Shown: positions 34,727-43,946 of the stretch, in pieces
Layout of the letters: the number at the start of each line of letters is the position of its first letter
Position numbering within the stretch: position 1 is the stretch's first letter
Assembly: GCF_021209385.1 (NCBI RefSeq)
Contig: NZ_JAJOIL010000019.1
Span: 1-55,367 of the forward strand
Direction: 5' to 3'
From: Seleniivibrio sp.
Lineage (GTDB): Bacteria; Chrysiogenota; Deferribacteres; Deferribacterales; Geovibrionaceae
DNA length: 55,367 nucleotides
Made by a program: the position numbers and the translations under genes
Notes under the pieces: model-generated
What the model was told of the DNA's origin: nothing
Databases searched by the model: none
What the model saw: the letters and a program-made list of their open reading frames with translations, nothing else

Positions 34727-36281
34727 CTGGACGGACTTACACTCACCAAAGCGGTGAACACTATAAAACAGCGATACGAAGGCGTTCAGGTGACAAAAAT
34801 AAATGTCACCGAGGACAGCCTTACCATAGGACTTTTCGCACCTGACAGAAAGAGCCTCCATGTGCGCACCACAGGCGGCGCACCGGCTCTATTCACAACT
34901 GACGTGCAGGAAGGCGTTCCCGATCCGTTTCTGGACAGGCTGTCCGGCGGAAAGATTGTAGAAATAGGCGGAAGAAGATACGACCGTCTTTTCTGGCTGA
35001 ATATAGAAAAACGCAGACCCAGCGGAAAGATGGAGACCCACAGGCTGATATTCGAGCTGATAGGCAAGATGGCTAACGCCGCACTTGTAAACGAGAACGG
35101 AAACATCATCTGGCTGTTCGCGAAGAACAACGCAGACCCCGACAGAAGCTTTTCAGTGGGCGAAAGATACTCCGCACCGAGGCTCAACAAGCGCGACACA
35201 CTTGAAAAATATGCCACCGCAAATTTTGCAGACCTTCTTGGTTTTTACCCCGTTACAGTGAAGCACGCGGAAACGTATCTTGCAAACGGGTACAGCTTTG
35301 CAGAGACCGCTACGCTCATAAACGAAAGCCTGACCGACGGGATCTTCCACACGGACGCACAGGGGCGCGTAATCCCTTTTAAACCTTACGAAGACGGCGG
35401 AACCATCGGCATAGACGACCTGAAAGACAGGCTGTACAAAGCGACCATCAAAAAAGACGACGGCATCCGTTTGCGCCTGACGCGTTTTTTTTGAAAAACA
35501 GGCGGAAAAATACCTTACCCTGAAAGATAAGCTGAAAGAAGAATATGCCGAAGCGGAAACTTTTCCGAAGGTACGGGCAAAAGCCGACCTTCTGAAAAGC
35601 AATCTGCATCTGCTTAAAAAAGGAAAAGGCAGGATAGAGCTGGCAAACTATACCGCTGACGGCATCGAAACCATTCCTTTCGACATACCTGAGCTTTTTG
35701 ATGCCAACAAAGAGGTGAACAGACTGTATCGCCGTGCGGACAAGCTGGAGCGCTCGGTCGCCCTTCTGACATCGCGAATCGGCGAGGTTGACAACATGAT
35801 AGATTCCGCGCTGGAACAGCTTTACTACATAGAAATTTCGGCGAAAGAGGACGAGCTTCGGGAGCTTGCCCTTGAGATGAAAAAATCCGAGCCGAAACAG
35901 AAGAGGCAGATAAAAGAGAAACAGTTCATGCGGCTTGAAATCGGCGGCGGAACGGCATACATAGGGCGAAACTCCGTGAGCAACCACAGGCTGGTTTTCC
36001 AGTTCGCAAACCCCGACGACATATGGTTCCATGCGCAGAGGATACCCTCCGCGCACCTAGTCTTCCGCAAAAGCGGCGGCATAACACAGGACGAAGCGGA
36101 GCAATGCGCCGCAATCGTCGCGGGAATGAGCAAGGCGAAACTGAATCTCAAAGTAACCGTTGACTATACACAGAAAAAAAACGTAAAAAAGCCTAAGAAC
36201 ACGCCGCCCGGCTTTGTTATTTACCACAGATTCCGGTCGGTTACCGTAACACCCGTTCATATTGACGAAAACACTGATTGA
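34727..36281 (+). pseudogene. rqcH: RqcH/NFACT family protein, frameshifted
   Basis: An NFACT protein binds obstructed 50S subunits carrying peptidyl-tRNA and adds alanine tails (RqcH). The first part (DGLTLTKAVNTIKQRYEGV to about residue 255) is the NFACT-N domain. The frame stops at TGA 35492-35494 just after a run of eight T (35485-35492). With seven T it continues as RFFEKQAEKYLTLKDKL, then the coiled coil and the C-terminal NFACT-R domain (LVFQFANPDDIWFHAQRIPSAHLV) to 36281, about 518 residues in all. So one T is extra: sequence error, real mutation or slippage. The start may be the CTG at 34727, since AGGAG lies 8 nt upstream and homologues begin near this point. Confidence 0.85.
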
Positions 36282-36306
36282 TATATATTGCTAAACGGAG
36301 ACACAC

Positions 36307-36615
36307 ATGGAAAGAATGGAAGCACTCAGGAAAAAAGCTATTTTTCAGGCGGCACGCCGCGCTATACTGGAAAATGAGATGTTCCTTCGTGATTATGTCA
36401 CAAATCACCTGCCAGAAAGCTACACAGAGGAAGACCTTGAAAACTTCATTGAAATGCTGGTCAGGATGTTCGACAACGATCTGTTCGACCTTGTGATGGG
36501 CGTTAAATCTGCGGAAGATTTGAAAGACCTCTATGATTACAGATTTACAAAGGATATTCAGGACTTCGCGGAACAGCGCCGTACGGAAATCAAAAAAGCG
36601 AAAGGTCTTATATAA
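36307..36615 (+). CDS. SdhE/YgfY-like flavinylation factor homologue
   Basis: 102 residues, helical. AARRAILENEMFLRDYVTNHLPESYTEE aligns with the SdhE (SDHAF2) helix pair ACRRGMRELDLLLLPF, and FIEMLVRMFDNDLFDLVMG with its FIRLLECDDPDLFNWLM. SdhE promotes FAD attachment to succinate dehydrogenase and fumarate reductase. The key Gly of the RGxxE motif is Ala here, so function may differ. No sdh or frd genes nearby. AGACACAC precedes the ATG. It lies in a run of plus-strand genes with rqcH upstream. Confidence 0.6.
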   Translation: MERMEALRKKAIFQAARRAILENEMFLRDYVTNHLPESYTEEDLENFIEMLVRMFDNDLFDLVMGVKSAEDLKDLYDYRFTKDIQDFAEQRRTEIKKAKGLI

Positions 36616-36616
36616 C

Positions 36617-36919
36617 ATGAGCGAAAGATGGATGGCTGTTTTTGAAGATATGACATGGTACGACGCAAAGCTGGACTGCGAAGGCGACGCCTGCGAACTT
36701 TATATCTATAACAAAAAACAGAAAATTAAGACAAAAAAGATGAAAGAGAACGGGTTCACAAAGGTTATCCGCCTTCAGGACAGAATGAGCGGCGACACCA
36801 TCGACCTTGTGGATTTCAACGAGATGGACAGGTTCTTTGAACAGAATATGGTTATCTTTAAAAACAGACAGGGTCTGCACAGAGAAGTACGCAGATACAT
36901 AGATTTCAGTCTTAAATAA
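36617..36919 (+). CDS. Hypothetical protein, 100 residues
   Basis: Starts 1 bp after the SdhE-like stop. Mixed alpha/beta, acidic at first (FEDMTWYDAKLDCEGDACELYIYN), then KKQKIKTKKMKENG and a C-terminal helix (FKNRQGLHREVRRYIDFSLK). Two cysteines. I do not recognise it. The tight spacing (stop TAA overlaps the next ATG by one base) suggests it belongs to an operon with the SdhE-like gene and the double-cubane protein. Confidence 0.7.
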   Translation: MSERWMAVFEDMTWYDAKLDCEGDACELYIYNKKQKIKTKKMKENGFTKVIRLQDRMSGDTIDLVDFNEMDRFFEQNMVIFKNRQGLHREVRRYIDFSLK

Positions 36920-37908
36920 TGTCAAAAGTAGGATTCACAACAACAATTCCTGTGGAGATCGTTCTGGCGGCGGGCAAAATACCCGTTGACCTGAACAACG
37001 TCTTCATCACAGACCACGACCCCATAAAAATGGCGGAAGAAGCGGAGGATGAGGGTCTGCCCCGCAACCTCTGCGCATGGATAAAAGGCATCTACACCGC
37101 CGTTAAAAAGGCGGAAATTGACGAGGTTGTCGCCGTTACGCAGGGGGATTGCAGCAATTCCCACGCTCTGGCGGAGCTTTTCATATCAGCAGGTATAAAG
37201 GTTCATTCGTTCAGCTATCCCTTTGAAAAAGAAAGCAGATACGATCAGCTTAAAACAGAGATGGAGCGCTTTGCAAAATCTGTCGGAACCACTCTGGAAA
37301 GCGCAGTGGAATATTCAAAATATACTGACCCAGTGAGGGATAAACTGCGGAAACTGGACAGAATGACAGTGGAAGGTCATGTATCCGGTTTCGAGAATCA
37401 CCTCTGGCTGGTAAGCTCCACAGACTTTAACACCAGCCTGTCAGCATATGAAAAAGACCTCGACGATTTCCTCTCCATGACCGAAGGCAGATTCCTTGAA
37501 AAAGACGGACTGCGCATAGGCTTCATAGGCGTTCCGACGATATTCTCCGACATCTACCAGTTCGTCGAATCCAAAGGCGCGCGGGTGGTATTCAACGAAA
37601 TACAGCGCCAATTCGCTATCCCGTCAAACGATCCGGACTACGTTCAGCGCTACGTCGACTACACATACCCTTACGACGTTTTCGGCAGGGTTGAGGACAT
37701 ACAGAAAGCTGTGGATGAACGCAGACTGGACGGCATAGTCCACTATGTTCAGTCGTTCTGCTACCGCCAGATGCAGGACATCACCATACGCAAGAATATC
37801 AAATGCCCTATCCTCACCATCGAGGGAGACGCACCGGGCGGCATAGACGCACGCACTAAAATACGCATAGAATCATTCCTTGAGATGCTTGTGGCGAGGA
37901 AACAATGA
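36919..37908 (+). CDS. 2-hydroxyacyl-CoA dehydratase D-family / double-cubane cluster protein-like
   Basis: 329 residues, HgdB/BcrC fold (COG1775). The likely cluster ligands are Cys in RNLCAWIKG, TQGDCSNSH and SFCYRQMQD. There is only one such subunit and no CoA-dehydratase partner or CoA-transferase gene, unlike true dehydratases. The single-subunit plus activator arrangement matches double-cubane cluster proteins, which carry an [8Fe-9S] centre and reduce small molecules at very low potential (family knowledge). The natural substrate is not known. Start overlaps the previous stop; the activator gene overlaps its end. Confidence 0.8.
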   Translation: MSKVGFTTTIPVEIVLAAGKIPVDLNNVFITDHDPIKMAEEAEDEGLPRNLCAWIKGIYTAVKKAEIDEVVAVTQGDCSNSHALAELFISAGIKVHSFSYPFEKESRYDQLKTEMERFAKSVGTTLESAVEYSKYTDPVRDKLRKLDRMTVEGHVSGFENHLWLVSSTDFNTSLSAYEKDLDDFLSMTEGRFLEKDGLRIGFIGVPTIFSDIYQFVESKGARVVFNEIQRQFAIPSNDPDYVQRYVDYTYPYDVFGRVEDIQKAVDERRLDGIVHYVQSFCYRQMQDITIRKNIKCPILTIEGDAPGGIDARTKIRIESFLEMLVARKQ

Positions 37909-38647
37909 AACTCGGCATAGACCTTGGCAGCAGATTCGTAAAAATAGCAGTACAAAACGGCGAAAACATCGAATTTCACCGTGAAGATACAGTATTTTTC
38001 TATAAAAACCGTGTAAAACGTGAAAACGGGACGGTAAATATCGACCTTTCGGCATACGGAGCAGACAGAAACACCGTCATAACCGCAACAGGCTACGGGC
38101 GGAACATGCTGAGTTTTGCAAACGCAAACGTGATATCCGAAATAAAGGCGCACTATCAGGGCGCTCTGCGCTCCACAGGCGAAGACGAGTTCATCCTTGT
38201 GGACGTAGGCGGGCAGGACAGCAAGGTCATCTATGTGAAAGACGGCTATATTGAAGATTTCGTTATGAACGACAAATGCGCCGCCAGCACTGGCAGATTC
38301 CTAGAAAACGCCTGCCGCATACTGGACATCAGCCTTGCGGAACTGGCGGAGATGACCGAAAATCCCGTTAAGCTGAACTCCACCTGTGCAGTGTTCTCCG
38401 AAAGCGAGCTTGTGGGCAAGATAGCCGAAGGCGTGCGACAGAGCAGATAGGCGCAGGGGTGAACGAAAGCATCGCCCGCAGACTTTTCCCGCTGATACGC
38501 AAGTACCGGCACAAAAAGCTTTATGCCGCCGGCGGCGTCGCGGAAAACAGAGGACTTATCCGCCTGCTTTCAGACATGGCAGAGAGCGAAATATCTGTCA
38601 TAAAAAACCCGCAGTTCAACGGCTGCTTCGGGTGTTTATACTATTAA
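37905..38647 (+). pseudogene. ATP-dependent activator (HgdC/BadF/DCCP-R family), frameshifted
   Basis: Family members are homodimeric ASKHA ATPases with one [4Fe-4S] cluster that deliver electrons to the adjacent dehydratase-like protein. Visible: GIDLGSRFVKIAVQ phosphate loop, VDVGGQDSKVI, and the two cluster cysteines in NDKCAASTGRFLE and STCAVFSESELVG. The frame ends at TAG 38448-38450. Adding one base near 38433-38436 restores ATEQIGAGVNESIARRLFPL, AAGGVAENRG and the C-terminus at 38647, giving about 248 residues, the usual length. A single missing base, so error or real mutation. Confidence 0.82.
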
Positions 38648-38677
38648 AAATGTTCTTATTTAAAACAAGGTGTACGG

Positions 38678-40231
38678 ATGATTTTGAAAACAGATTTGGG
38701 TGATGCTGGTGAATCAAAATTTAAAGAGTTATGTAAACTTGAAGGCATCGTTGCCAATAAATCTGATGATGATAAAACAGGCTGGGATTTCCATTTAGAA
38801 TTCGATACAGATAAAAACCATTCACCTTTTCAAGCGATTAACAACCAAATAGAATGTAAAGTGCAAGTAAAATCGACTCAAAGTTTGGAACTAAATGTTA
38901 AGGTAAAACTCAGCGCTCTGGAGTATTTATTAAAATCACCTCTCCCTGCTTTCATGTGTTTAATCGTTTATGAAGGTTTAACATTTAAATCAGTTTATAT
39001 AGAACACCTCGACAAAGCATTAATTGATATAATTAGTCATAAGATATTCATCTGCAAACAAAATAATAGAAATTTAAATAAACAAAAATATAATTTCAAA
39101 TTCAAAAAAACATCAAAACTAAATTTAGCAGCTCCTAATCCTATTAAACAAACAATCTATTCACATATTAATAATATGTACACCTACATAACTGATAAAG
39201 AAAAAATTTTATCTCAACTCAGGGTACGATAATGGTAGATATTCTATCAATATGACCGTTAATTCAAAAAATTACGAAAATTTAGAGAACAGTTTCCTCG
39301 GGTATCAAAATCCAATAACTATAGATAAACTAGAAATAAGCGAAATACGATATGGAATACAAAACTCAAACCTCTCTTTGTTAAACATGATACTATAATC
39401 AAACTAGCTCAACAAACACCTCAGAATATTATTTTAGAAGTGTCTTCAAAATTTACTCAAAAACTCATTTTTGAAACTGATTTTTATATTAGTCCATTTT
39501 CCTCTGAAAATAATATCAAGATAAGACTAAAACATAGGCTTTTTGAAATATCAATTAACAATAATTCCATTAAAATCAATGTAAATCATTTCTTCAGTCA
39601 CAAAATTAATCTTGCAGAATTAAAATCAATAATCTCTTTGATAAAATTGACTTACAAAAGCCCAGAATATAAAATCAGACTAATATTACCTGATACAAAA
39701 GAAACTATTTTTAGCGGAGTTACCAACAATAAGCTAAATGAGATTTCAGATAGACTTCAATACAATTTAAACTATCTGACAAAACTAGAGTATATTTTTA
39801 CTCAATCAGAATATTCTAATTTAGAAATTGATATGGGATTCTGTTCAAAAGAGCTAGAAAATATTGATACCATTTATAGTTTTCTTCATAATGAGAGCTT
39901 TAATATAGAATTTTCTTTTGATGGAAGTATTGAAAACCTATCTTCTAGTTCAGTAAAATATATTACAATAGTACTATCAAACAAACTTCAGAATCTTCTT
40001 TTCTCTTTTCTTCTGGTTTGTAAATGTAAGATTTCAATAAAAAACAATTTTGATTTTAATATAAAAAGTAATAAAAAAGTATTCATCGGTAAATATATCA
40101 TAGACACAGAAAATGTTACCCCAAATGATTTATACCAGTATAACTTGAATAACATTAACGACTTCATAAAATTACAAAAATTAATTAAAAATAATAATCT
40201 CATTTTAATCCCAGAACAATTCAGGAAGTAA
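38678..40231 (+). pseudogene. DUF4365-like nuclease-domain protein, two frameshifts, AT-rich
   Basis: The first 184 residues (to 39232) have GWDFHLEFD and QIECKVQVKSTQS, the D...(E/C)xK layout of PD-(D/E)xK-like DUF4365 domains found in defence genes. The frame is lost at an A6 run (39201-39206; five A would continue EKFYLNSGYDNGRYSI) and again near an A4 run (39361-39364; five A would give GIQKLKPLFVKHDTII). The remainder is open to 40231. Restored length is about 518 residues. Much lower GC than its neighbours, so horizontally acquired. Function beyond a possible nuclease is unknown. Confidence 0.7.
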
Positions 40232-40284
40232 AGTAGCAAACTATTTCTCCCTTCCCTTATCTCTCTTTTCCCGTATAATCGAAT

Positions 40285-41433
40285 ATGGAACTGATTCGCA
40301 TAATAACAGCGGGGATAGCGTCGATGGCGATGGCAATGGGCATCGCGCGGTTCGCATACACCCCAATGATACAGATAATGACTGAAGCAGGCGTTCTCAC
40401 CGTTGCACAGGCTGGCGGTATCGCCTCGCTGAACTATCTGGGCTATCTCGCAGGCTCAATCTTCTTTATGGTCAAACCAATCAGGCGCAAATACACATGG
40501 TTTGCCGTGATGTATCTCATGAATGCCGTTTCACTCGGTCTCTTCGCCCTCACACAGGATATTTACGCATGGTCTGTCCTGCGCACCGTTTCCGGTTTTG
40601 CAAGCGCAGGAATGTTCCTTCTGATGTCTGTAATTATCTCCGAAGCGCTCGTACAGAAGGGGCAACTGCGCTTTGTTGGGCTTATTTACACAGGAATAGG
40701 CATAGGAATACTTATCTCAGGCTTCACTGTGCTGGTCTTCGGTCAATACATGGGATGGAAAGGGCTTTGGATCGTATTTTTTATCGGTATGCTGCTGACC
40801 GCCCCACTCTGCTGGTTTCGACCAGCAGGCGGTCATACTCACTCTCAGACGGTATCCGCTCCCGAAGAACCCATGCATCCGTTCATATATTTCCTGTCAG
40901 CGGCATATTTCCTTATGGGGACGGCATACATAGTTTCCGGAACGTTTCTGGTGCTTATCATCGGGCGCGCAGGTTTCAGCGGATACTGGGCATGGATGAT
41001 AACAGGTCTCTGTGCCGTTCCGGGCATAATCTATTTCACACTTAATGCCGGACGCACCGGATTCATGAAAAACCTTATCCCCGCATACGTCTTTCTGGGG
41101 ATAAGCTGCGCCATCCCCGCAATATCCGGTTCCGCACCCGCGCTCTTTCTCGCGGCGGGGATGTACGGGGCAACGTTTCTCGGCATAGTGGCGCTTACTG
41201 TGGGTTTTGCGAAAAAGCTGGCGGGCTCCCGCACTGCTTATGCCATCGGGCTTGTGACCGTAGCTTTCAGCGTCGGACAGATGATAGGACCCGCCGCCGC
41301 CGGATGGTCTGCGGAAAAGACAGGAAATTTCTCATATTCACTTATGGCGGCGTCGGTTCTATGTGCCGCGGCGATTTTAATATTAATGGCAGGATGCTAT
41401 TTCAATAGACGGAGGTCGGTATGCCGTATGTAA
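40285..41433 (+). CDS. YbfB/YjiJ-family MFS transporter
   Basis: 382 residues, 12 hydrophobic segments. The start MELIRIITAGIASMAMAMGIARFAYTPMI carries the GIARFAYTPM motif of the YbfB/YjiJ subgroup, and GGIASLNYLGYLAGS follows. Inner-membrane exporter or uptake carrier of unknown substrate. GC and codon use return to the local norm after the AT-rich gene before it. Its end overlaps the tautomerase gene by 13 nt, so the two are co-transcribed. Confidence 0.88.
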   Translation: MELIRIITAGIASMAMAMGIARFAYTPMIQIMTEAGVLTVAQAGGIASLNYLGYLAGSIFFMVKPIRRKYTWFAVMYLMNAVSLGLFALTQDIYAWSVLRTVSGFASAGMFLLMSVIISEALVQKGQLRFVGLIYTGIGIGILISGFTVLVFGQYMGWKGLWIVFFIGMLLTAPLCWFRPAGGHTHSQTVSAPEEPMHPFIYFLSAAYFLMGTAYIVSGTFLVLIIGRAGFSGYWAWMITGLCAVPGIIYFTLNAGRTGFMKNLIPAYVFLGISCAIPAISGSAPALFLAAGMYGATFLGIVALTVGFAKKLAGSRTAYAIGLVTVAFSVGQMIGPAAAGWSAEKTGNFSYSLMAASVLCAAAILILMAGCYFNRRRSVCRM

Positions 41434-41624
41434 ACATTAAGATAACCAAAGAAGGCGTGACGAAAGAGCAAAAGGACGAGCTTATTAAGCGCGCAACTCA
41501 AATGCTTGTGGACGTTCTGAACAAGAACCCTGAAACAACCGTTGTGGTCATTGACGAGGTTGAAACGGACAACTGGGGTATCGGGGGCATAGCCGTTACG
41601 GAACGCCGCAAGATGTCAAAGTAA
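41421..41624 (+). CDS. 4-oxalocrotonate tautomerase-family protein
   Basis: 67 residues. After Met removal Pro1 is exposed (PYVNIKITKEGVTKEQK), the catalytic base of the family; VVVIDEVETDNWGIGGI contains the conserved Val-Ile-Asp-Glu and Asn-Trp-Gly segment. Length is typical of small 4-OT hexamers. No aromatic degradation genes nearby, so substrate is unknown. Confidence 0.9.
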   Translation: MPYVNIKITKEGVTKEQKDELIKRATQMLVDVLNKNPETTVVVIDEVETDNWGIGGIAVTERRKMSK

Positions 41625-41628
41625 AAAA

Positions 41629-41648
41629 GACCCCGCCTAAGCGGGGTC
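41629..41648. terminator. Terminator between tautomerase and chemoreceptor genes
   Basis: GACCCCGC / GCGGGGTC, an 8-bp stem with a 4-nt loop. A T run follows on the minus strand, so it serves the chemoreceptor; it also follows the tautomerase stop. Confidence 0.75.
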
Positions 41649-41697
41649 CGCACCGGAGAACTGTACCATTCTTGTGTGTTTAATATAAGGCACAGTC

Positions 41698-43548
41698 TCA
41701 ATTTATCCTGAACATCTTTGTTACACTCATCTGGTCGTCCGCCTGCCTCTGCAGGTCTGCAACCGTTGCCGAAACCTGTGTCAGTGCCGCAGAACTCTGC
41801 TCCAGACCGGATGATATAACCTGTGTATTGTCGTTTATGTTGTTAATTGCTGCAGTCTGTTCCTGCACGGCTGTTGTTATCATAAGACTTGAGCTGTTAA
41901 TCTCCTCAACTGCACGGACTATCTTTTCAAAAATCTCATCCGTGGAGGCAAGCGTCACAACGCCCTCATGAACCCGTGATCCCGCAAGCTGCATGTCCTC
42001 GTTTGTCTTGTTTGTTTCAACAACAAAGGACGAAATAATTCTTTCAATCTCAGATATCGACTGCTGTGTGCGCTCGGCAAGCTTACGAACTTCGTCGGCA
42101 ACAACAGCAAAACCTCTGCCGTGTTCCCCTGCCCTCGCCGCCTCAATAGCCGCGTTAAGAGCCAACAGGTTAGTCTGGTCAGCTATATCGTTTATAACAA
42201 GCAAAATACTGCTTATCTCTTTAGATGACTGCGAAAGCCCTTCGACAGTCCGGCTAAGCGCGGTGACATTCTGCTGAATGTCTCCCATTACACGGTTCGC
42301 CATATCTATGCATCCCTTGCCTTCGCCTGTAAGGTTTTTCGCCGCTGCAGACTTTGAAGTCACGTCGTTTATGGAGCTTAAAACCTGAGAAGATGAAGTG
42401 CTTATCTGTTCTACAGCGGATGCAACACCGTTAACCTGCCCTGTCTGCTCCGTAAAGGTGCTTGCAAGCTCCTCTGTTGTGCTGGCAAGTTCCGTACTGC
42501 CCGACGCCAGAGTATTTGACGAATGAACAATGCCCTCAATAACGTCATGGAGCTTGATCTTCATATTGTCAAGCGCAAGCGCAAACTGACCTATCTCGTC
42601 CTTCTGGTTGATGTCCAGCTTAACTGTAAAGTCCCCGTCGGAAAGCGTGTTGGCAAAATTCACTGCTTTTGCCATGGGAACAGTTACTGATTTTGTGATG
42701 ATAAGACCTATGATTATACCGCAGAAAATAGCTATCACCGAAAACACACCGACAAACATAAGAGCTACGCTTATGGACGAATCCATAGCAGCGCGCTCCT
42801 GTGCGGAAACATCGCCGCATATCTTCTGTGCCGCTATTGCGCTTTTCATCATTGATGTCTGAAATTCGGCACGTTTTCTGAGACTTTCGGCTATGTTCAG
42901 AAAATCCTGATCATAGCTTTTAAGCGAAGAAGTGAGCTTTCCGATGTCGGTTGACATGTCAGCGGACGAGGGGTTTGCAGAAGCTATATTATAAGCCTTT
43001 GCATAGCTTTTCTGCTGTCCGTCAAAAAGATCCTGACTTTGAGACATCAGATAGCGAAACGCATAAAGACGCATCTGCAGCAGATTTTTTATTATATCGT
43101 CCGACCCTATTCTGTCAGCCAGAGTAAAAACATTTTCTGCGGAGTCATTTAGCTGCACTTTAAGTCTCTTCTGCTCTTTCGCCTCGCTGACGTATTTATC
43201 AAAATTTTCTTTATATTCCTTGATACGGGTAGTTATCTCTTCGAGTTTTTCAAGATCGTTAGAAGTGGCGTATTTTGCGAGATCAACCTGAGCTATCTGA
43301 ATTGCGTCGTTCAGGTTATTCTGAACCTCAGCAATGTATTGATCGTCGTCGAACATAGTGAATTTAACCTGATTAAGCCTTGCGTCATACAGGAGTTTTT
43401 CAATATGCGTAAACATATCTCTTTTCTCAACTAGTTTGGAAATAAACAGCATCCTGTTGAAACTCAGCAGGCTTATGGTGGTCAGCAAAACCAGAACGAT
43501 ACCGAATCCGATGAACAGTTTTCTTGAAAGTTTCATATTTTTCAACAT
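41698..43548 (-). CDS. Methyl-accepting chemotaxis protein
   Basis: 616 residues from the ATG at 43548, with GGGGG 5-6 nt upstream; an in-frame GTG at 43554 is possible. Span 1 near 10-30, a helical periplasmic four-helix-type sensor (about 35-260, many Gln/Lys/Asp, no Cache motifs), span 2 (about 266-288), HAMP (290-345), then the signalling coil with the conserved tip [40 protein letters not shown]. No C-terminal pentapeptide tether. It implies a motile cell; no che or fli genes in the window. Confidence 0.95.
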   Translation of the reverse strand: MLKNMKLSRKLFIGFGIVLVLLTTISLLSFNRMLFISKLVEKRDMFTHIEKLLYDARLNQVKFTMFDDDQYIAEVQNNLNDAIQIAQVDLAKYATSNDLEKLEEITTRIKEYKENFDKYVSEAKEQKRLKVQLNDSAENVFTLADRIGSDDIIKNLLQMRLYAFRYLMSQSQDLFDGQQKSYAKAYNIASANPSSADMSTDIGKLTSSLKSYDQDFLNIAESLRKRAEFQTSMMKSAIAAQKICGDVSAQERAAMDSSISVALMFVGVFSVIAIFCGIIIGLIITKSVTVPMAKAVNFANTLSDGDFTVKLDINQKDEIGQFALALDNMKIKLHDVIEGIVHSSNTLASGSTELASTTEELASTFTEQTGQVNGVASAVEQISTSSSQVLSSINDVTSKSAAAKNLTGEGKGCIDMANRVMGDIQQNVTALSRTVEGLSQSSKEISSILLVINDIADQTNLLALNAAIEAARAGEHGRGFAVVADEVRKLAERTQQSISEIERIISSFVVETNKTNEDMQLAGSRVHEGVVTLASTDEIFEKIVRAVEEINSSSLMITTAVQEQTAAINNINDNTQVISSGLEQSSAALTQVSATVADLQRQADDQMSVTKMFRIN

Positions 43549-43946
43549 ATGCACCCCCTATGTGCTTTTGCACATTTTGCATAACATTTAACCGATAGCT
43601 AAACAGATAAATACAAAATAATATCAGCTCTTTTTTACAAACAGCAAACATCATACCCCCAAGTGAACCGATCCCGCGGAACAAAACAAATTTACTTTAA
43701 CTCCTAAATATGATATAGATATCAATAAAAAACATGAGCGCATATCTGCATACAAAAGAGAAAAGTATTTAATTAATAGTGTAATTTTCACGCTAATCGA
43801 TAAAAACGGATAAATATAATCTATAAACGCATAGAGAATTAATTAGCTTAATTATGTTATTATCATAGGTTAAAACCTATGTCAAACCAAATATGACTTG
43901 TTTTATCCTATTGGATATATCCCAGATAACGCTTATACATAGTGTC
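43549..43946. other. AT-rich intergenic region upstream of the chemoreceptor and XRE genes
   Basis: A 398-bp divergent spacer, strongly AT-rich. It contains an 18-bp perfect palindrome at 43864-43881 near the XRE gene. No gene longer than a few codons is convincing here. A -10-like TATACAT lies directly before the XRE start. Confidence 0.5.
43864..43881. promoter_or_regulatory. 18-bp palindrome, candidate XRE operator
   Basis: CATAGGTT-AA-AACCTATG, perfect eight-base arms, centred about 75 bp upstream of the XRE start. XRE regulators often bind such sites in their own promoters. Confidence 0.5.
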
